NCBI GenBank assembly: GCA_031277855.1
Contig: JAITLO010000039.1
Location: 1-64,000, forward strand
Source: Acidovorax sp.
GTDB taxonomy: Bacteria; Pseudomonadota; Gammaproteobacteria; Burkholderiales; Burkholderiaceae_C
Direction of reading: 5' to 3'
Length of the DNA stretch: 64,000 nucleotides
Both the position numbers and the translations under genes were made by a program. The number at the start of each line of letters is the position of its first letter. The stretch's first letter is position 1. The notes under the pieces were generated by a model. The model made no database searches. It saw nothing but the letters and a program-made list of their open reading frames with translations, and had not been told where the DNA came from. Positions 38,262-47,203 of the stretch are shown piece by piece.

Positions 38262-38280
38262 GGTGATGGGGGGCGAGGGG

Positions 38281-39561
38281 TTACGGGTGGGGGGCGTTGC
38301 CCAGCAGGCGATCGATATCGGCGGCGGCGCGGTGGGTGGCCAGCAGTTGGTCCAGGTATTGGGTACGGACGTCGAACCAGGAGCGCTGGGCATCCAGCAC
38401 ATCGAGGTAGCCGAACTTGCCCAGCGCAAAGCCTTTGCTGGCAGCCTCATAAGCGGCTTGGGCCGTGGGCAGCACCTGGGTGGAGAGCAGGGCGGCTTGC
38501 TGGCGGCTGGCCTCCAGGGCCTGGCGTGCGGCATACAACTGGGCCTGCAGTTCCAGGCGGGTGGCTTGCAGCTGCTCCTCGGCCTGGTCTGCCAGGCGCA
38601 GGGCCTGGAGCTGGTTGCCGCGGTTGCTGTCCAGCAGTGGCAGCGGAATCGAGACACCAAACACCAGCTGGTTGCGTGCGGTGTCCTGGGCCCGCTTCAC
38701 GCCCAGGCTGACGGTGGGATCGGGCAGGCGCTTGGCGCGTTCCAGGTCGGCAGTGGCGCGGCTTTGCTCCACGGTGGCGCGCGCCTGCTGCAAAGCCGGG
38801 GACTGCTCCAGCTGTTGTTCCAAAGTCTGGGAATCCGGCACGGCAGGCAGGGCATCCAGCGCACCCTGTGCCTCGCCAAATGCGAGCGGGGTCTCGCCCA
38901 TCAGACTTTGCAGCTGCTTGCGAGCGACGCGCTGGTTGGCCTGTGCCTGGGACTGTTCCAGCTGGGCGCCGGCCTCTGCCACGCGGGCGCGGTTTTCTTC
39001 CAGTGGTGCTGCCTTGCCGGCCACCACGCGTTTGGCGGCGGCCTCACGGGCGTTGCGGGCAATGTCCAGTGTCTGCGCGGCCAATGCACTGCGCTGCTGG
39101 GCAGTCAGCAGCCCCAGAAAGGCCATGCGCACATCGGCCAGCAGATTGGCTCTGGCTGCATCCAGTTCGGACTGCGACAGGTCGCGCCCTTTTTCGGCAG
39201 CACGCATGCGGGCCGCACGCTTTCCGCCCACTTCCAGGGTCTGGTTCCACTGCACGGTGCTGCTGCGTGTGCTGCTACGGGTGTCTTCCTGGGAGTAGGC
39301 CAGCTCGGGGTTGGGCCGGGCACGGCTTTGCACCATGGCTCCTTCGCTGGCCTCCAGGCCGCGTTGCGCGGCGCGCAGGCGTGGGTGCTGGTTCAGGGCC
39401 TGGGTGAGAGCCATGTCCAAGGTCAGGGGGGGGGCGGTTGTTGGGGGCGGGATTTCCTGGGCCATGCCCACCATGCTTGCCAGGGCCATGCAGGTGAACA
39501 GCAGTGTGTGGCGCAGCACAGCGATAGGGCGGTGACAGCGGTAGGGCGGTGAAAAAGTCAT
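38281..39561 (-). CDS. czcC: Outer-membrane efflux channel CzcC
   Basis: A 426-residue TolC-family channel. It has a Sec signal peptide (ending near MVGMAQE) and two outer-membrane efflux repeats rich in Ala, Gln and Arg coiled-coil segments. The ATG at 39561 has AGGAG eight bases upstream; an upstream methionine at 39657 would bypass that site. It is the first gene of czcCBA, divergent from czcR across a 170-bp region holding a palindromic box. Confidence 0.87.
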   Translation of the reverse strand: MTFSPPYRCHRPIAVLRHTLLFTCMALASMVGMAQEIPPPTTAPPLTLDMALTQALNQHPRLRAAQRGLEASEGAMVQSRARPNPELAYSQEDTRSSTRSSTVQWNQTLEVGGKRAARMRAAEKGRDLSQSELDAARANLLADVRMAFLGLLTAQQRSALAAQTLDIARNAREAAAKRVVAGKAAPLEENRARVAEAGAQLEQSQAQANQRVARKQLQSLMGETPLAFGEAQGALDALPAVPDSQTLEQQLEQSPALQQARATVEQSRATADLERAKRLPDPTVSLGVKRAQDTARNQLVFGVSIPLPLLDSNRGNQLQALRLADQAEEQLQATRLELQAQLYAARQALEASRQQAALLSTQVLPTAQAAYEAASKGFALGKFGYLDVLDAQRSWFDVRTQYLDQLLATHRAAADIDRLLGNAPHP

Positions 39562-39679
39562 GGATAAAGCTCCTGCCCGGGGCGTATCCATCGTCTGCCG
39601 GGCTGCCCGGGTGAAGATGCGAGAGAAGGTGGGCCTTGCCACTCTAGAAACATGCAACCCTCGCCATCCTGACCGCCAG

Positions 39680-39695
39680 ATGACAAATATGTCAT
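39680..39695. promoter_or_regulatory. CusR/CopR-like operator between czcC and czcR
   Basis: ATGACAAATATGTCAT has perfect 6-base arms with a 4-base centre. It closely resembles the CusR box of the heavy-metal regulator family (ATGACAA-N2-TTGTCAT). It lies 37 bp before czcR and 119 bp before czcC, so CzcR probably binds it to activate both directions. Confidence 0.65.
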
Positions 39696-39731
39696 TTCCA
39701 AATCGCTGCGACCTATCTCAAAATCACCGCT

Positions 39732-40424
39732 ATGAAACTGTTGGTTGTGGAAGACGAAATCAAGCTGGCCGACTACCTTGCCAAGGGCCTGGCCGAGGAG
39801 GGCTTTGTGGTGGATGTGGCCCGCAACGGCATCGATGGCTTGCACCTGGCCTGTGAACTGGACTACGACCTCATCGTGCTCGACGGCATGCTGCCAGGAA
39901 TTGACGGGCTGGCGGTGCTGGCCGCGTTGCGCCAGACCAAGCAGACACCGGTGTTGATGCTCACGGCACGTGGCCAGGTGGAGGACCGGGTCAAAGGCCT
40001 GCAAGGCGGTGCCGACGATTACCTGGTCAAACCCTTTGCGTTCTCGGAACTGGTGGCGCGCCTGCATGTGCTGCTGCGGCGCAGTGGTCAAGGCGCAGCA
40101 CAGGCTGCTCCCGAAGCGACCACCTTGCGCCTGGCCGATCTGGAGCTGGACCTGATACGCCGCCGCGCCATACGTGCCGGCCAGCGGCTGGACCTGACGG
40201 CCAAGGAGTTCAATCTGCTGAGCCTGCTGCTGCGTCGCCAGGGCGAGGTGCTGTCGCGCACCGAGCTGGCATCGCAGGTCTGGGACATGAACTTCGATAG
40301 CGAAACCAATGTGGTGGAGGTAGCCGTACGGCGCTTGCGCCTCAAGCTGGACCAGCCTTTTGCCCAACCCCTGCTGCACACCATACGTGGTATGGGCTAT
40401 GTGCTGGAGTCGCGCGCGCCATGA
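39732..40424 (+). CDS. czcR: Heavy-metal response regulator CzcR/CopR
   Basis: A 230-residue OmpR-family regulator of the heavy-metal subgroup. The receiver has VVEDE, phospho-acceptor D51 ([10 protein letters not shown]) and K101 (VKPFAF), followed by a winged helix with [21 protein letters not shown], a segment typical of CopR, CusR and CzcR. It is divergent from czcCBA and overlaps czcS by four bases. Confidence 0.9.
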   Translation: MKLLVVEDEIKLADYLAKGLAEEGFVVDVARNGIDGLHLACELDYDLIVLDGMLPGIDGLAVLAALRQTKQTPVLMLTARGQVEDRVKGLQGGADDYLVKPFAFSELVARLHVLLRRSGQGAAQAAPEATTLRLADLELDLIRRRAIRAGQRLDLTAKEFNLLSLLLRRQGEVLSRTELASQVWDMNFDSETNVVEVAVRRLRLKLDQPFAQPLLHTIRGMGYVLESRAP

Positions 40425-41806
40425 CGCTGGTGTCTGCGGCCACGGCCCCGGTACCCCATCTGGCGCGGCGCCTGGCGCGTGCGCTGGCCTTGCAGACCAT
40501 TGTGGGCCTGGGCCTGGTGTGCGTGGTGGTGTATCTGGCCATCGCCTGGACCTTGACGGACCGCCAGCGTGAGGCTCTGGACCACAAGCAGACGGCGATT
40601 GAGCATTTGCTGAGTGAGAGCCGTGGCGTTCATTCGCCCGAGGCATTGCGGCATATGCTCAATGATTTTCTGACCGGGCATGACGAGCTGTCGCTGCGCA
40701 TTGTGTCGGCATCGGGGCGCAACATTTATGCGCTTACGCGCCAGCCGGAAGACGCGGTACGCAGCACGGTGCGCAGGTTTGCGGTCGACGTGCCGGTGGC
40801 CGATGGCGGTGTGCAAACCATGCAGGCCGTGCTGTGGCTGGACCAACGCCCCGATGACCGTTTGCTAGGGCATCTGGCATGGACATTGGCTCTGGCTGCG
40901 GTGGCCGGTGCCTTGCTGGTCTCGCTGGCCAGCACCTGGCTGGTGAGGCTGGGTTTGCGGCCCTTGCATTCGCTGGTGGAGCAAACACGCAGTCTGTCGG
41001 CGCAAGAGCTGCACCGCCGCCTGGACGATAGTCACCAGCCCCAGGAGCTGCGTCCCTTGATCGCGCAGTTCAACGCCTTGCTGGACAGGCTGGCCGTGGC
41101 CTACCAGCAAATGGAGGCCTTCAATGCCGATGTGGCCCATGAGCTGAATACACCGCTGACCACCTTGATCAGCAGCTGCGAGCTGGCCTTGCGCAAGCCG
41201 CGTGGCGAGGCCGAGTTGCAGGAGATTCTGGCCTCCAATCTGGAAGACCTGCAGCGCATGGCCGGCATCGTGGCCGATATGCTGTTTCTCTCGCATGCCG
41301 ACCGCGGGGCAGAGGCCAGGCGCAGTCATGTGCCCAGTCTGGCGGCCCTGGCCGAGGAGGTGGCCGAATTCCATGAGGCCTCCTTGCAGGAGGCACAGCT
41401 GCAAGTGCGCATAGAGGGTGATGCGAAGGCCGCCGTAGACGAGCGCTTGCTGCGCCGTGCGCTGTCGAATCTGTTGGGCAATGCCACGCGCTATGGCAGG
41501 CCTGGCTCTACCGTGGTCATCGAGATCGGGGTGGAGCCTGCCACGCCTGCTGCGGGCAATGGGCTGTGGGCGCATCAGCATTTGCGGCTGGCAGTGCGCA
41601 ATGCAGGGGTGGAGATAGACCCCCAGCAGTTGCCGCGCATTTTTGACCGCTTCTACCGTGCCGAAGTCGCGCGCACCCATGCAGACCGCAACCATGGCCT
41701 GGGCCTGGCCATCGTCGCCGCGATTGCCCGCATGCATGACGGTGAGGCCTTTGCCGAATCGGCCCATGGTGAAACCCGTATCGGTCTGGTGCTGCCTGTG
41801 CACTGA
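40421..41806 (+). CDS. czcS: Heavy-metal sensor histidine kinase CzcS
   Basis: A 461-residue kinase. Membrane helices at about 25-48 and 150-172 flank a periplasmic sensor of about 100 residues. A HAMP segment follows, then the H-box [13 protein letters not shown] (heavy-metal kinases usually read HELRTPL), an N-box [12 protein letters not shown] and a G-box [16 protein letters not shown]. It pairs with CzcR by gene coupling and controls the neighbouring efflux operon. The arginine-to-asparagine change in the H-box is notable but probably tolerated. Confidence 0.88.
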   Translation: MTLVSAATAPVPHLARRLARALALQTIVGLGLVCVVVYLAIAWTLTDRQREALDHKQTAIEHLLSESRGVHSPEALRHMLNDFLTGHDELSLRIVSASGRNIYALTRQPEDAVRSTVRRFAVDVPVADGGVQTMQAVLWLDQRPDDRLLGHLAWTLALAAVAGALLVSLASTWLVRLGLRPLHSLVEQTRSLSAQELHRRLDDSHQPQELRPLIAQFNALLDRLAVAYQQMEAFNADVAHELNTPLTTLISSCELALRKPRGEAELQEILASNLEDLQRMAGIVADMLFLSHADRGAEARRSHVPSLAALAEEVAEFHEASLQEAQLQVRIEGDAKAAVDERLLRRALSNLLGNATRYGRPGSTVVIEIGVEPATPAAGNGLWAHQHLRLAVRNAGVEIDPQQLPRIFDRFYRAEVARTHADRNHGLGLAIVAAIARMHDGEAFAESAHGETRIGLVLPVH

Positions 41807-41898
41807 CGCGGCCATGCCGCATTCCAGGGCGGCGCTCATGACTTCCATGAACCTGGGGTAACTACTGATTCGCCGTTTGTCGCCCCGGCTTCTAGAAT

Positions 41899-41928
41899 TT
41901 GACACGCGATCCACCGCGACCAGATACC
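41899..41928 (+). promoter_or_regulatory. Candidate promoter of the amide/urea operon
   Basis: A perfect TTGACA (-35, 41899-41904) stands 18 bases before a weak GATACC (-10, 41923-41928). Transcription would then begin near 41935, exactly where the first leader hairpin starts. The -10 box is poor, so activation or another start is possible. Confidence 0.45.
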
Positions 41929-41934
41929 AGGAAC

Positions 41935-42006
41935 CCTCTGCCAGTGCTGCCAGAGGCGCGTTCCGAGCAATGAAGCTCAAGTCAGTTTGCTGACTTGGGC
42001 TTTTTT
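41935..42006 (+). promoter_or_regulatory. ANTAR (AmiR-type) antiterminator leader RNA
   Basis: Two small hairpins with six-base loops are followed by a terminator. P1 (41935-41956) pairs CCTCTG with CAGAGG and, past a C-C mismatch, closes loop AGTGCT. P2 (41965-41978) pairs GAGC with GCTC around loop AATGAA. Both loops have A at position 1 and G at position 4, the signature of ANTAR targets. The 3' arm of P2 (41975-41978) is also part of the 5' arm of the terminator at 41973, so only one can form. AmiR, encoded at the end of the operon, is the expected ligand. Induction would follow when AmiC binds amide and frees AmiR. Confidence 0.78.
41973..42006 (+). terminator. Leader terminator controlled by antitermination
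   Basis: AAGCTCAAGTCAG (41973-41985) pairs over 13 positions, one of them G-U, with CTGACTTGGGCTT (41990-42002). The loop is TTTG and a T-run follows (42001-42006, then GTTTTTG). It ends 157 bp before urtA and would stop transcription unless P2 of the ANTAR motif holds its first arm. Confidence 0.85.
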
Positions 42007-42163
42007 GTTTTTGTCTCTCCGAAAGCCTTGCTCTGCACCACCTCTTACCAGGTGGGGCTGGCGTGCGCCTGCGCGAGTCGGGTGTCTGTTTGTGGACGTC
42101 GTCAGTCGCCGCTTTTTGTGCGGCGGATCTCAACGCAGTTTTCTCAAGCAGGAGGCGGATTCC

Positions 42164-43351
42164 ATGGATACCAATATTTCCCGACGCAAAGTGGTGGGTG
42201 CAATGGGTGGAACGGTTCTGGCAGGGGCTGGCATGGGGCTTTCAGGCCAGGTCTTCGCGCAGGAGACGGTCAAACTGGGTTTGCTGCATTCGCTGTCGGG
42301 AACGATTGCGTTGTCCGAAGCCTCGCTGGTGGACGCCGAAAAAATGGCCACCGAGGAGATCAATGCAGCCGGTGGCGTGCTGGGGCGCAAGATCGAAGTG
42401 GTGCTGGAAGACGGAGCCAGCGAGAACACCGTATTTGCTGAAAAAACCCGCAAGCTGCTGGAGCGCGACAAGGTGGCGGCCATCATCGGTTGCTACACCT
42501 CGGCCTCGCGCAAGGCCGTGTTGCCGGCGCTCACGGCAGGCAAGGGCCTGCTGTACTACCCCACCTATTACGAGGGCCAGGAGCAGGACAAGCGGGTGAT
42601 CTACACCTCGCAAGAAGCCACGCAGTCGGTGGTGGCCGCCATGGACTGGATGGTCAAGCACAAGGGCAAGTCCATCTTTCTGGTGGGTTCGGACTACATC
42701 TACCCGCGCACCTGCAACAAGATCGCCAAGCAGGCACTGGCCAAGTTTGGAGGGAAAGTGGTGGGCGAGGAATATGCGCCCCTGGGCCACTCCGAGTTCT
42801 CTTCCATCATCAACAAGATCAAGGCCGCCAAGCCCGACTGCATCTACAGCACCGTGGTGGGGGGCTCGAACGTGGCCTTTTACAAGCAGCTGCGCGCAGC
42901 CGGGCTGGATGGTAGCAAGCAGGTGCTGCTGTCCACCGTGGTGTCGGAAAACGAAATCGACGGCATAGGCCGCGACAACGCCGTGGGCTATTACGCCTGC
43001 ATGGGCTATTTCCAGAACCTCAAGACCGTGGCCAATGAGCGCTTTGTCAAAGCCTTCAAGGCCAAATACGGTGCGCAGCGCGTGATTGGCGACCCCATGG
43101 AGGTGGCCTACAACAGCGTCTACCTGTGGAAGCTGGGGGTGGAAAAGGCCAAGAGCTTTGACCCGGAGAAGGTGATTGCCGCCTCGGCCGGTCTGGAAAT
43201 CGAAGCCCCCGAAGGCAAGGTGCGCGTGCACGAGAGCAACCACCATGTCTACAAGAAAGTGCGTGTGGGACGGGCGCTGCCGGACGGGCAGTTCGAGGTG
43301 GTGTGGGAGTCCCCGGAGCTGATGCCGCCCAACCCATTCCCCAAGTTCTGA
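42164..43351 (+). CDS. urtA: Urea/short-chain amide ABC transporter substrate-binding protein
   Basis: A 395-residue type I periplasmic binding protein. A Tat-type signal (SRRKVVGA, ending VFAQE) is followed by the UrtA/FmdD/AmiC fold. GCYTSASRKAVLP and GSDYIYPRTCN closely match the same segments in AmiC encoded at 53549, so urea or small amides are the likely ligands. The ATG at 42164 has GGAGG upstream. It is the first gene after the ANTAR leader and is followed by a strong hairpin. The symbol follows the UrtABCDE family; an amide (FmdD-like) ligand fits the operon better than urea alone. Confidence 0.88.
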   Translation: MDTNISRRKVVGAMGGTVLAGAGMGLSGQVFAQETVKLGLLHSLSGTIALSEASLVDAEKMATEEINAAGGVLGRKIEVVLEDGASENTVFAEKTRKLLERDKVAAIIGCYTSASRKAVLPALTAGKGLLYYPTYYEGQEQDKRVIYTSQEATQSVVAAMDWMVKHKGKSIFLVGSDYIYPRTCNKIAKQALAKFGGKVVGEEYAPLGHSEFSSIINKIKAAKPDCIYSTVVGGSNVAFYKQLRAAGLDGSKQVLLSTVVSENEIDGIGRDNAVGYYACMGYFQNLKTVANERFVKAFKAKYGAQRVIGDPMEVAYNSVYLWKLGVEKAKSFDPEKVIAASAGLEIEAPEGKVRVHESNHHVYKKVRVGRALPDGQFEVVWESPELMPPNPFPKF

Positions 43352-43360
43352 AGCGGGTCT

Positions 43361-43397
43361 GCGCCGGCCCGTCCACGCGCTGCAGACGGGCCGGTGC
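43361..43397 (+). other. Intercistronic stem-loop after the binding-protein gene
   Basis: GCGCCGGCCCGTC pairs over 13 positions (one G-U) with GACGGGCCGGTGC around an 11-base loop. There is no T-run. Such hairpins after binding-protein genes typically protect the upstream messenger and so raise UrtA over the membrane subunits. Confidence 0.6.
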
Positions 43398-43439
43398 GGC
43401 GCTTCGCGTGGCTGCGCGGACCTTGAACGGAACACCGAC

Positions 43440-44345
43440 ATGACCTTGGATATCGCCCTGATGCAGGCTTTCAACGGCATCAGCTGGTTCACCATCTTGC
43501 TGCTGATGTCGCTGGGGCTGGCCATTGTGTTCGGCCTCATGGGGGTCATCAACATGGCGCATGGCGAGCTGATGGCCATGGGGGCTTATGCCACCTATGT
43601 GACCGCCGAAATCTGCGAGCGCTGGCTGCCCCAGGGCTGGGTGGCGGTGTACCTGTTCATTGCCATACCGGTGGCCTTTGCCGTCACCTTTGCGGCGGGC
43701 TACGCCATAGAGCGCGGCCTGGTGCGCTTTCTCTACCAGCGCCCGCTGGATACCTTGCTGGCCACCTGGGGTTTGAGCCTGATCCTGCAGCAGACCTATC
43801 GCAGCATTTTTGGCGCCCAGGAGGTGAGCGTGCCGCTGCCCGACTGGCTGGCCGGCGCGTGGGAGCCCACCACCATGCTGCAGTTTCCGCTGAACCGGCT
43901 GTTCATCATGGCTCTGACGGCGGTGGTGGGGGTGGCGGTGTACGCCTTGCTCTACCGCACGCGCTGGGGGCTGGAAGTGCGTGCTGTGATGCAGAACCGG
44001 CCCATGGCCTCGGCCGTGGGCGTGAACACCGGCCGTGTGGACGCCCTGACCTTTGCCTTGGGCTCCGGCCTGGCAGGCATTGCCGGAAGCGTGTTCACCA
44101 TGGTGGGCTCCACCAACCCCGGCACCGGCCAGCTTTACATCGTGGATGCCTTCATCGTGGTGGTGTTTGGCGGTGTGCAAAGCCTGCTGGGCACGGCGCT
44201 TTCAGGCTTCACCCTGGCCGAGTCGCAGACCGTGCTGGAGTATGTGATGAGTGGCTCCATGGCGCGGGTCAGCATCTTGCTGCTGGTGATTGCGGTGCTG
44301 TACTTTCGTCCACAGGGGCTGTTTGCCCTGCGCTCCAGGAGCTGA
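43440..44345 (+). CDS. urtB: Urea/amide ABC transporter permease UrtB
   Basis: A 301-residue LivH-type permease with about eight hydrophobic segments. It has GLAIVFGLMGVINMAHGELMAMGAY near the N-terminus and the cytoplasmic coupling region VGVNTGRVDALTFALGSGLAGIAG. It forms the membrane channel with UrtC. It lacks the long N-terminal extension some UrtB proteins carry. It is followed four bases later by urtC. Confidence 0.88.
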   Translation: MTLDIALMQAFNGISWFTILLLMSLGLAIVFGLMGVINMAHGELMAMGAYATYVTAEICERWLPQGWVAVYLFIAIPVAFAVTFAAGYAIERGLVRFLYQRPLDTLLATWGLSLILQQTYRSIFGAQEVSVPLPDWLAGAWEPTTMLQFPLNRLFIMALTAVVGVAVYALLYRTRWGLEVRAVMQNRPMASAVGVNTGRVDALTFALGSGLAGIAGSVFTMVGSTNPGTGQLYIVDAFIVVVFGGVQSLLGTALSGFTLAESQTVLEYVMSGSMARVSILLLVIAVLYFRPQGLFALRSRS

Positions 44346-44349
44346 TGCC

Positions 44350-45426
44350 ATGCAGGAAAGCAAGCTCAAGCTGGAACTCGTCTGCAGCGCGCTGCTGCTG
44401 GCGCTGCTGCTCGGTGTCGCGCCCTGGGCGCTGGACGCTTTCCGCCTGAATCTGATGGGCAAATACCTGGCCTTTGCCTTTGTGGCGATTGGCGTGGTGA
44501 TCACCTGGGGCTATGGCGGCATCCTGAGCCTGGGCCAAGGCATTTTCTTTGGACTGGGCGGCTATATGTTGGCCATGTTCCTGAAGCTGGAGGCTTCGGC
44601 ACCGGAGCTGCCCGACTTCATGGTGTGGAGCAGCGTGGAGCAGCTGCCCCTGTGGTGGCAGCCTTTCCAGAGCCTGGGCTGGACCTTGCTGGGCATTGCC
44701 GTGCTGCCCGTTGCACTGGCCTATCTGTTTTCCTATGCGGTGTTCAAAAAACGGGTGGGCGGGGTGTACTTTGCCATCGTCACACTGGCGCTGGCGCTCA
44801 CGCTGACGGTGCTCATCGTCGGCCAGCAAGGGGACACCGGCGGCGCCAATGGCATCACCGATTTCCGCACGCTGCTGGGCAGGCCCATCGTCGGAGAGGG
44901 GCCGCAGCGCACGCTGTACTTTGTGGAGGTGCTGGTGCTGGCCGTGGTGATGGGCCTGGCTCTGTTCGTGGTGCGCAGCCGGCTGGGCAAGGTTTTGGTG
45001 GCCATACGCGACCAGGAAGGACGGGTGCGCTTCAGTGGCTACAACACGGCCCATATCAAGGCGGCGGTGTTTGCCCTGGCGGCCTTCTTCTGTGCGCTGG
45101 GCGGCGCGTTCTACACGCTGCAGGTGGGGCTGATTGCACCCTCCGCGCTGGGCGTGGTGGCCTCGGTGGAAATGGTCATCTTTGCCGCCGTGGGGGGGCG
45201 CTTGTCCGTGGTCGGAGCGGTGCTGGGGGCGGTGCTGGTGGGCTTTTTGCGCTCCTACCTGTCCGAGACCTTTCCGGAGATCTGGCTGTACTTTTTGGGG
45301 GCCTTGTTTCTGGTGGTGGTGCTGGTGTTGCCAAACGGCTTGTTTGGCTTGCTGGATCAGTACTTTCTGCTGCGAAAAAGGAAGCGCCCCATGCTGCTGC
45401 CTGTGCACAAGGACATGTCTGTATGA
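44350..45426 (+). CDS. urtC: Urea/amide ABC transporter permease UrtC
   Basis: A 358-residue LivM-type permease with roughly ten hydrophobic segments. The conserved stretch GGILSLGQGIFFGLGGYMLAM and the EAA-like loop VRFSGYNTAHIKAAVFALAAFFC are visible. ATG 44350 is chosen; a longer frame begins inside urtB. Its stop overlaps the urtD start by four bases. Confidence 0.88.
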   Translation: MQESKLKLELVCSALLLALLLGVAPWALDAFRLNLMGKYLAFAFVAIGVVITWGYGGILSLGQGIFFGLGGYMLAMFLKLEASAPELPDFMVWSSVEQLPLWWQPFQSLGWTLLGIAVLPVALAYLFSYAVFKKRVGGVYFAIVTLALALTLTVLIVGQQGDTGGANGITDFRTLLGRPIVGEGPQRTLYFVEVLVLAVVMGLALFVVRSRLGKVLVAIRDQEGRVRFSGYNTAHIKAAVFALAAFFCALGGAFYTLQVGLIAPSALGVVASVEMVIFAAVGGRLSVVGAVLGAVLVGFLRSYLSETFPEIWLYFLGALFLVVVLVLPNGLFGLLDQYFLLRKRKRPMLLPVHKDMSV

Positions 45427-46250
45427 ATGCCGATCAGATGGAGCTGGCCTTGCCGGAGGTGCAGACCGAACCCGAGCCCGCACCGGCCAGCCGCGCGCTG
45501 CGCCATGAAGTGGCTGCGCACAGGCTGCTGGAGGTGCGGGATCTCAGCGTGTCCTTTGACGGTTTCAAGGCCGTCGACGGGCTGAGCTTTTCGGTGGATG
45601 CGTGCGAGTTGCGCGTGGTGATTGGCCCCAATGGTGCGGGAAAGACCACCTTGCTGGACATGATTTGCGGCAAAACTCGCCCCACGGCGGGACAGATTGT
45701 TTTTGATGGCCAGGATGTCACGCGCCTGAGCGAGGACCGCATCGTCAAGCTGGGCATAGGTTGCAAATTCCAGACCCCCTCGGTGTACGAAGACCTGACA
45801 GTGTTGGAGAACCTGGAGATCTCGCTGCCGCAAGGCCAGGGCGTTTTCAGCTCCTTGTTTTTCCGGCGCGACGCCCAGGTCAGGCAAGCCCTGGCGTGGG
45901 CTGCCGAGCAGGTGTTTTTGCAGGACCTTTTGGGGCACAAGGCCGGCCAACTCAGCCATGGGCAAAAGCAGTGGCTGGAGATAGCCATGCTGCTGACACA
46001 AAACCCCAAATTGCTGCTGCTGGATGAACCCGTGGCCGGCATGAGTCCGCATGAGCGCGAACAAACGGCCGAGCTGCTGCAGCGCATCTCCCGTGGCAAG
46101 GCGGTGATCGTCATTGAGCACGACATGGACTTTGTCAAACGCATTGCGCACAAGGTCACGGTGCTGCACCAGGGGCGTGTGCTGAGCGAGGGCACGGCAG
46201 CCCAGGTGCAGGTGGACCCGAGGGTGGTGGATGTTTACCTCGGCCATTAA
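45423..46250 (+). CDS. urtD: Urea/amide ABC transporter ATP-binding protein UrtD
   Basis: A 275-residue LivG-type ATPase with Walker A GPNGAGKTT, signature-region LSHGQKQWLEIAM and Walker B LLLLDEP. The signature reads SHGQ in place of SGGQ, a known feature of UrtD-like subunits. An N-terminal extension of about 35 residues precedes the fold. The start overlaps the urtC stop (ATGA). A repeat element separates it from urtE. Confidence 0.88.
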   Translation: MNADQMELALPEVQTEPEPAPASRALRHEVAAHRLLEVRDLSVSFDGFKAVDGLSFSVDACELRVVIGPNGAGKTTLLDMICGKTRPTAGQIVFDGQDVTRLSEDRIVKLGIGCKFQTPSVYEDLTVLENLEISLPQGQGVFSSLFFRRDAQVRQALAWAAEQVFLQDLLGHKAGQLSHGQKQWLEIAMLLTQNPKLLLLDEPVAGMSPHEREQTAELLQRISRGKAVIVIEHDMDFVKRIAHKVTVLHQGRVLSEGTAAQVQVDPRVVDVYLGH

Positions 46251-46261
46251 AAATGCAGCCA

Positions 46262-46335
46262 CCCCCTGAGCCGCTTCGCGTCTTCCCCCTCTCTCGCTTC
46301 GCGGGAGGGGGACGGCACCGGCGCTGCGGGGCGGC
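46262..46335 (+). repeat. Dispersed GC-rich intergenic repeat, copy 2
   Basis: Runs CCCCCTGAG, then CTTCCCCCTCTCTC, then GGGAGGGGGACG, ending CGCTGCGGGGCGGC. It is the plus-strand counterpart of the copy at 17610-17679. It is inserted in the 229-bp urtD-urtE gap, otherwise unusually long for this operon. The bases after it (46336-46479) hold no gene. Confidence 0.65.
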
Positions 46336-46479
46336 CCTTGCGCGGTGCCCTGGCATGGGCTACGCCAGGGCCTAGGGGGCAGGAGTGGGCCTGATGGAGG
46401 TGGCCGTGGGTGGTGTCTCTTTCACACCGCCTTTCCAGAGTGAATAAACCAAGCTTGCAGACCAAAAGGAAATGCACAG

Positions 46480-47175
46480 ATGCTCGAGGTAAAGCAATTG
46501 CAGGTGGGGTATGGCGCATCTGAGGTGGTGCACCGGGTGTCGCTGCAGGTGGGGGCGGGCGAGGCGGTGGCGCTGATGGGGCGCAATGGCATGGGCAAGA
46601 CCACGCTGCTCAAGGCGATTGTGGGGATGTTGCCGGCCAAGCATGGTGAGGTGCTGCTGGCGGGGCGGTCGCTGACGGGGCTGCCCAGCCATCAGCGTGT
46701 GCGCAGCGGCATGGCTTTTGTGCCCCAGGGGCGGATGATTTTTCCGCAGCTCACGGTGGAAGAAAACCTGCTGGTGGCCATGGATCGCAATGCACCACGC
46801 ACCAGGCTGGTGCCGGACTATGTGCATGCGGCCTTTCCGGTGCTGGCCGAGATGCGCCATCGCAAGGGCGGCAATCTCTCCGGCGGCCAGCAGCAAATGC
46901 TGGCGATTGCGCGGGCCCTGGTGACCAACCCCAGGCTGTTGATCCTGGACGAGCCTACCGAGGGCATTCAGCCCTCCATCATCAAAGACATGGCACGCAT
47001 CTTGAATGCACTGCGACGAGAGCGTGGTTTCGCGCTCCTGGTTTCTGAGCAGGTGCTGAGTTTTGCGTTGGATCTGGCCGATCGCTTTGTGGTGATCGAC
47101 CGTGGGCGGCTGGTGCATGAGGAAAGCCGCGCAACGCTGGACCCAGCCAAGGTCAGCGCTTTTCTGACCGTGTGA
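46480..47175 (+). CDS. urtE: Urea/amide ABC transporter ATP-binding protein UrtE
   Basis: A 231-residue LivF-type ATPase. It has Walker [11 protein letters not shown]-loop [10 protein letters not shown], signature LSGGQQQML, Walker [11 protein letters not shown] and the IQPSII segment typical of UrtE. It completes the two-ATPase transporter with UrtD. It ends 28 bases before amiE, supporting joint expression of uptake and hydrolysis. Confidence 0.88.
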   Translation: MLEVKQLQVGYGASEVVHRVSLQVGAGEAVALMGRNGMGKTTLLKAIVGMLPAKHGEVLLAGRSLTGLPSHQRVRSGMAFVPQGRMIFPQLTVEENLLVAMDRNAPRTRLVPDYVHAAFPVLAEMRHRKGGNLSGGQQQMLAIARALVTNPRLLILDEPTEGIQPSIIKDMARILNALRRERGFALLVSEQVLSFALDLADRFVVIDRGRLVHEESRATLDPAKVSAFLTV

Positions 47176-47203
47176 CGGTCAATCAACCCCAGTGGAGACA
47201 ACG

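Noticed and set aside
37419..39552. Plus-strand frames of 430 and 638 codons over czcB and czcC
   Set aside because: Low-complexity shadow translations; the minus strand encodes clear CzcB and CzcC proteins.
42164..47175. A urease-linked urea operon
   Set aside because: No ureABC or accessory genes are in the window; the operon instead contains amiE, amiC and amiR, so amides are at least as likely as urea.
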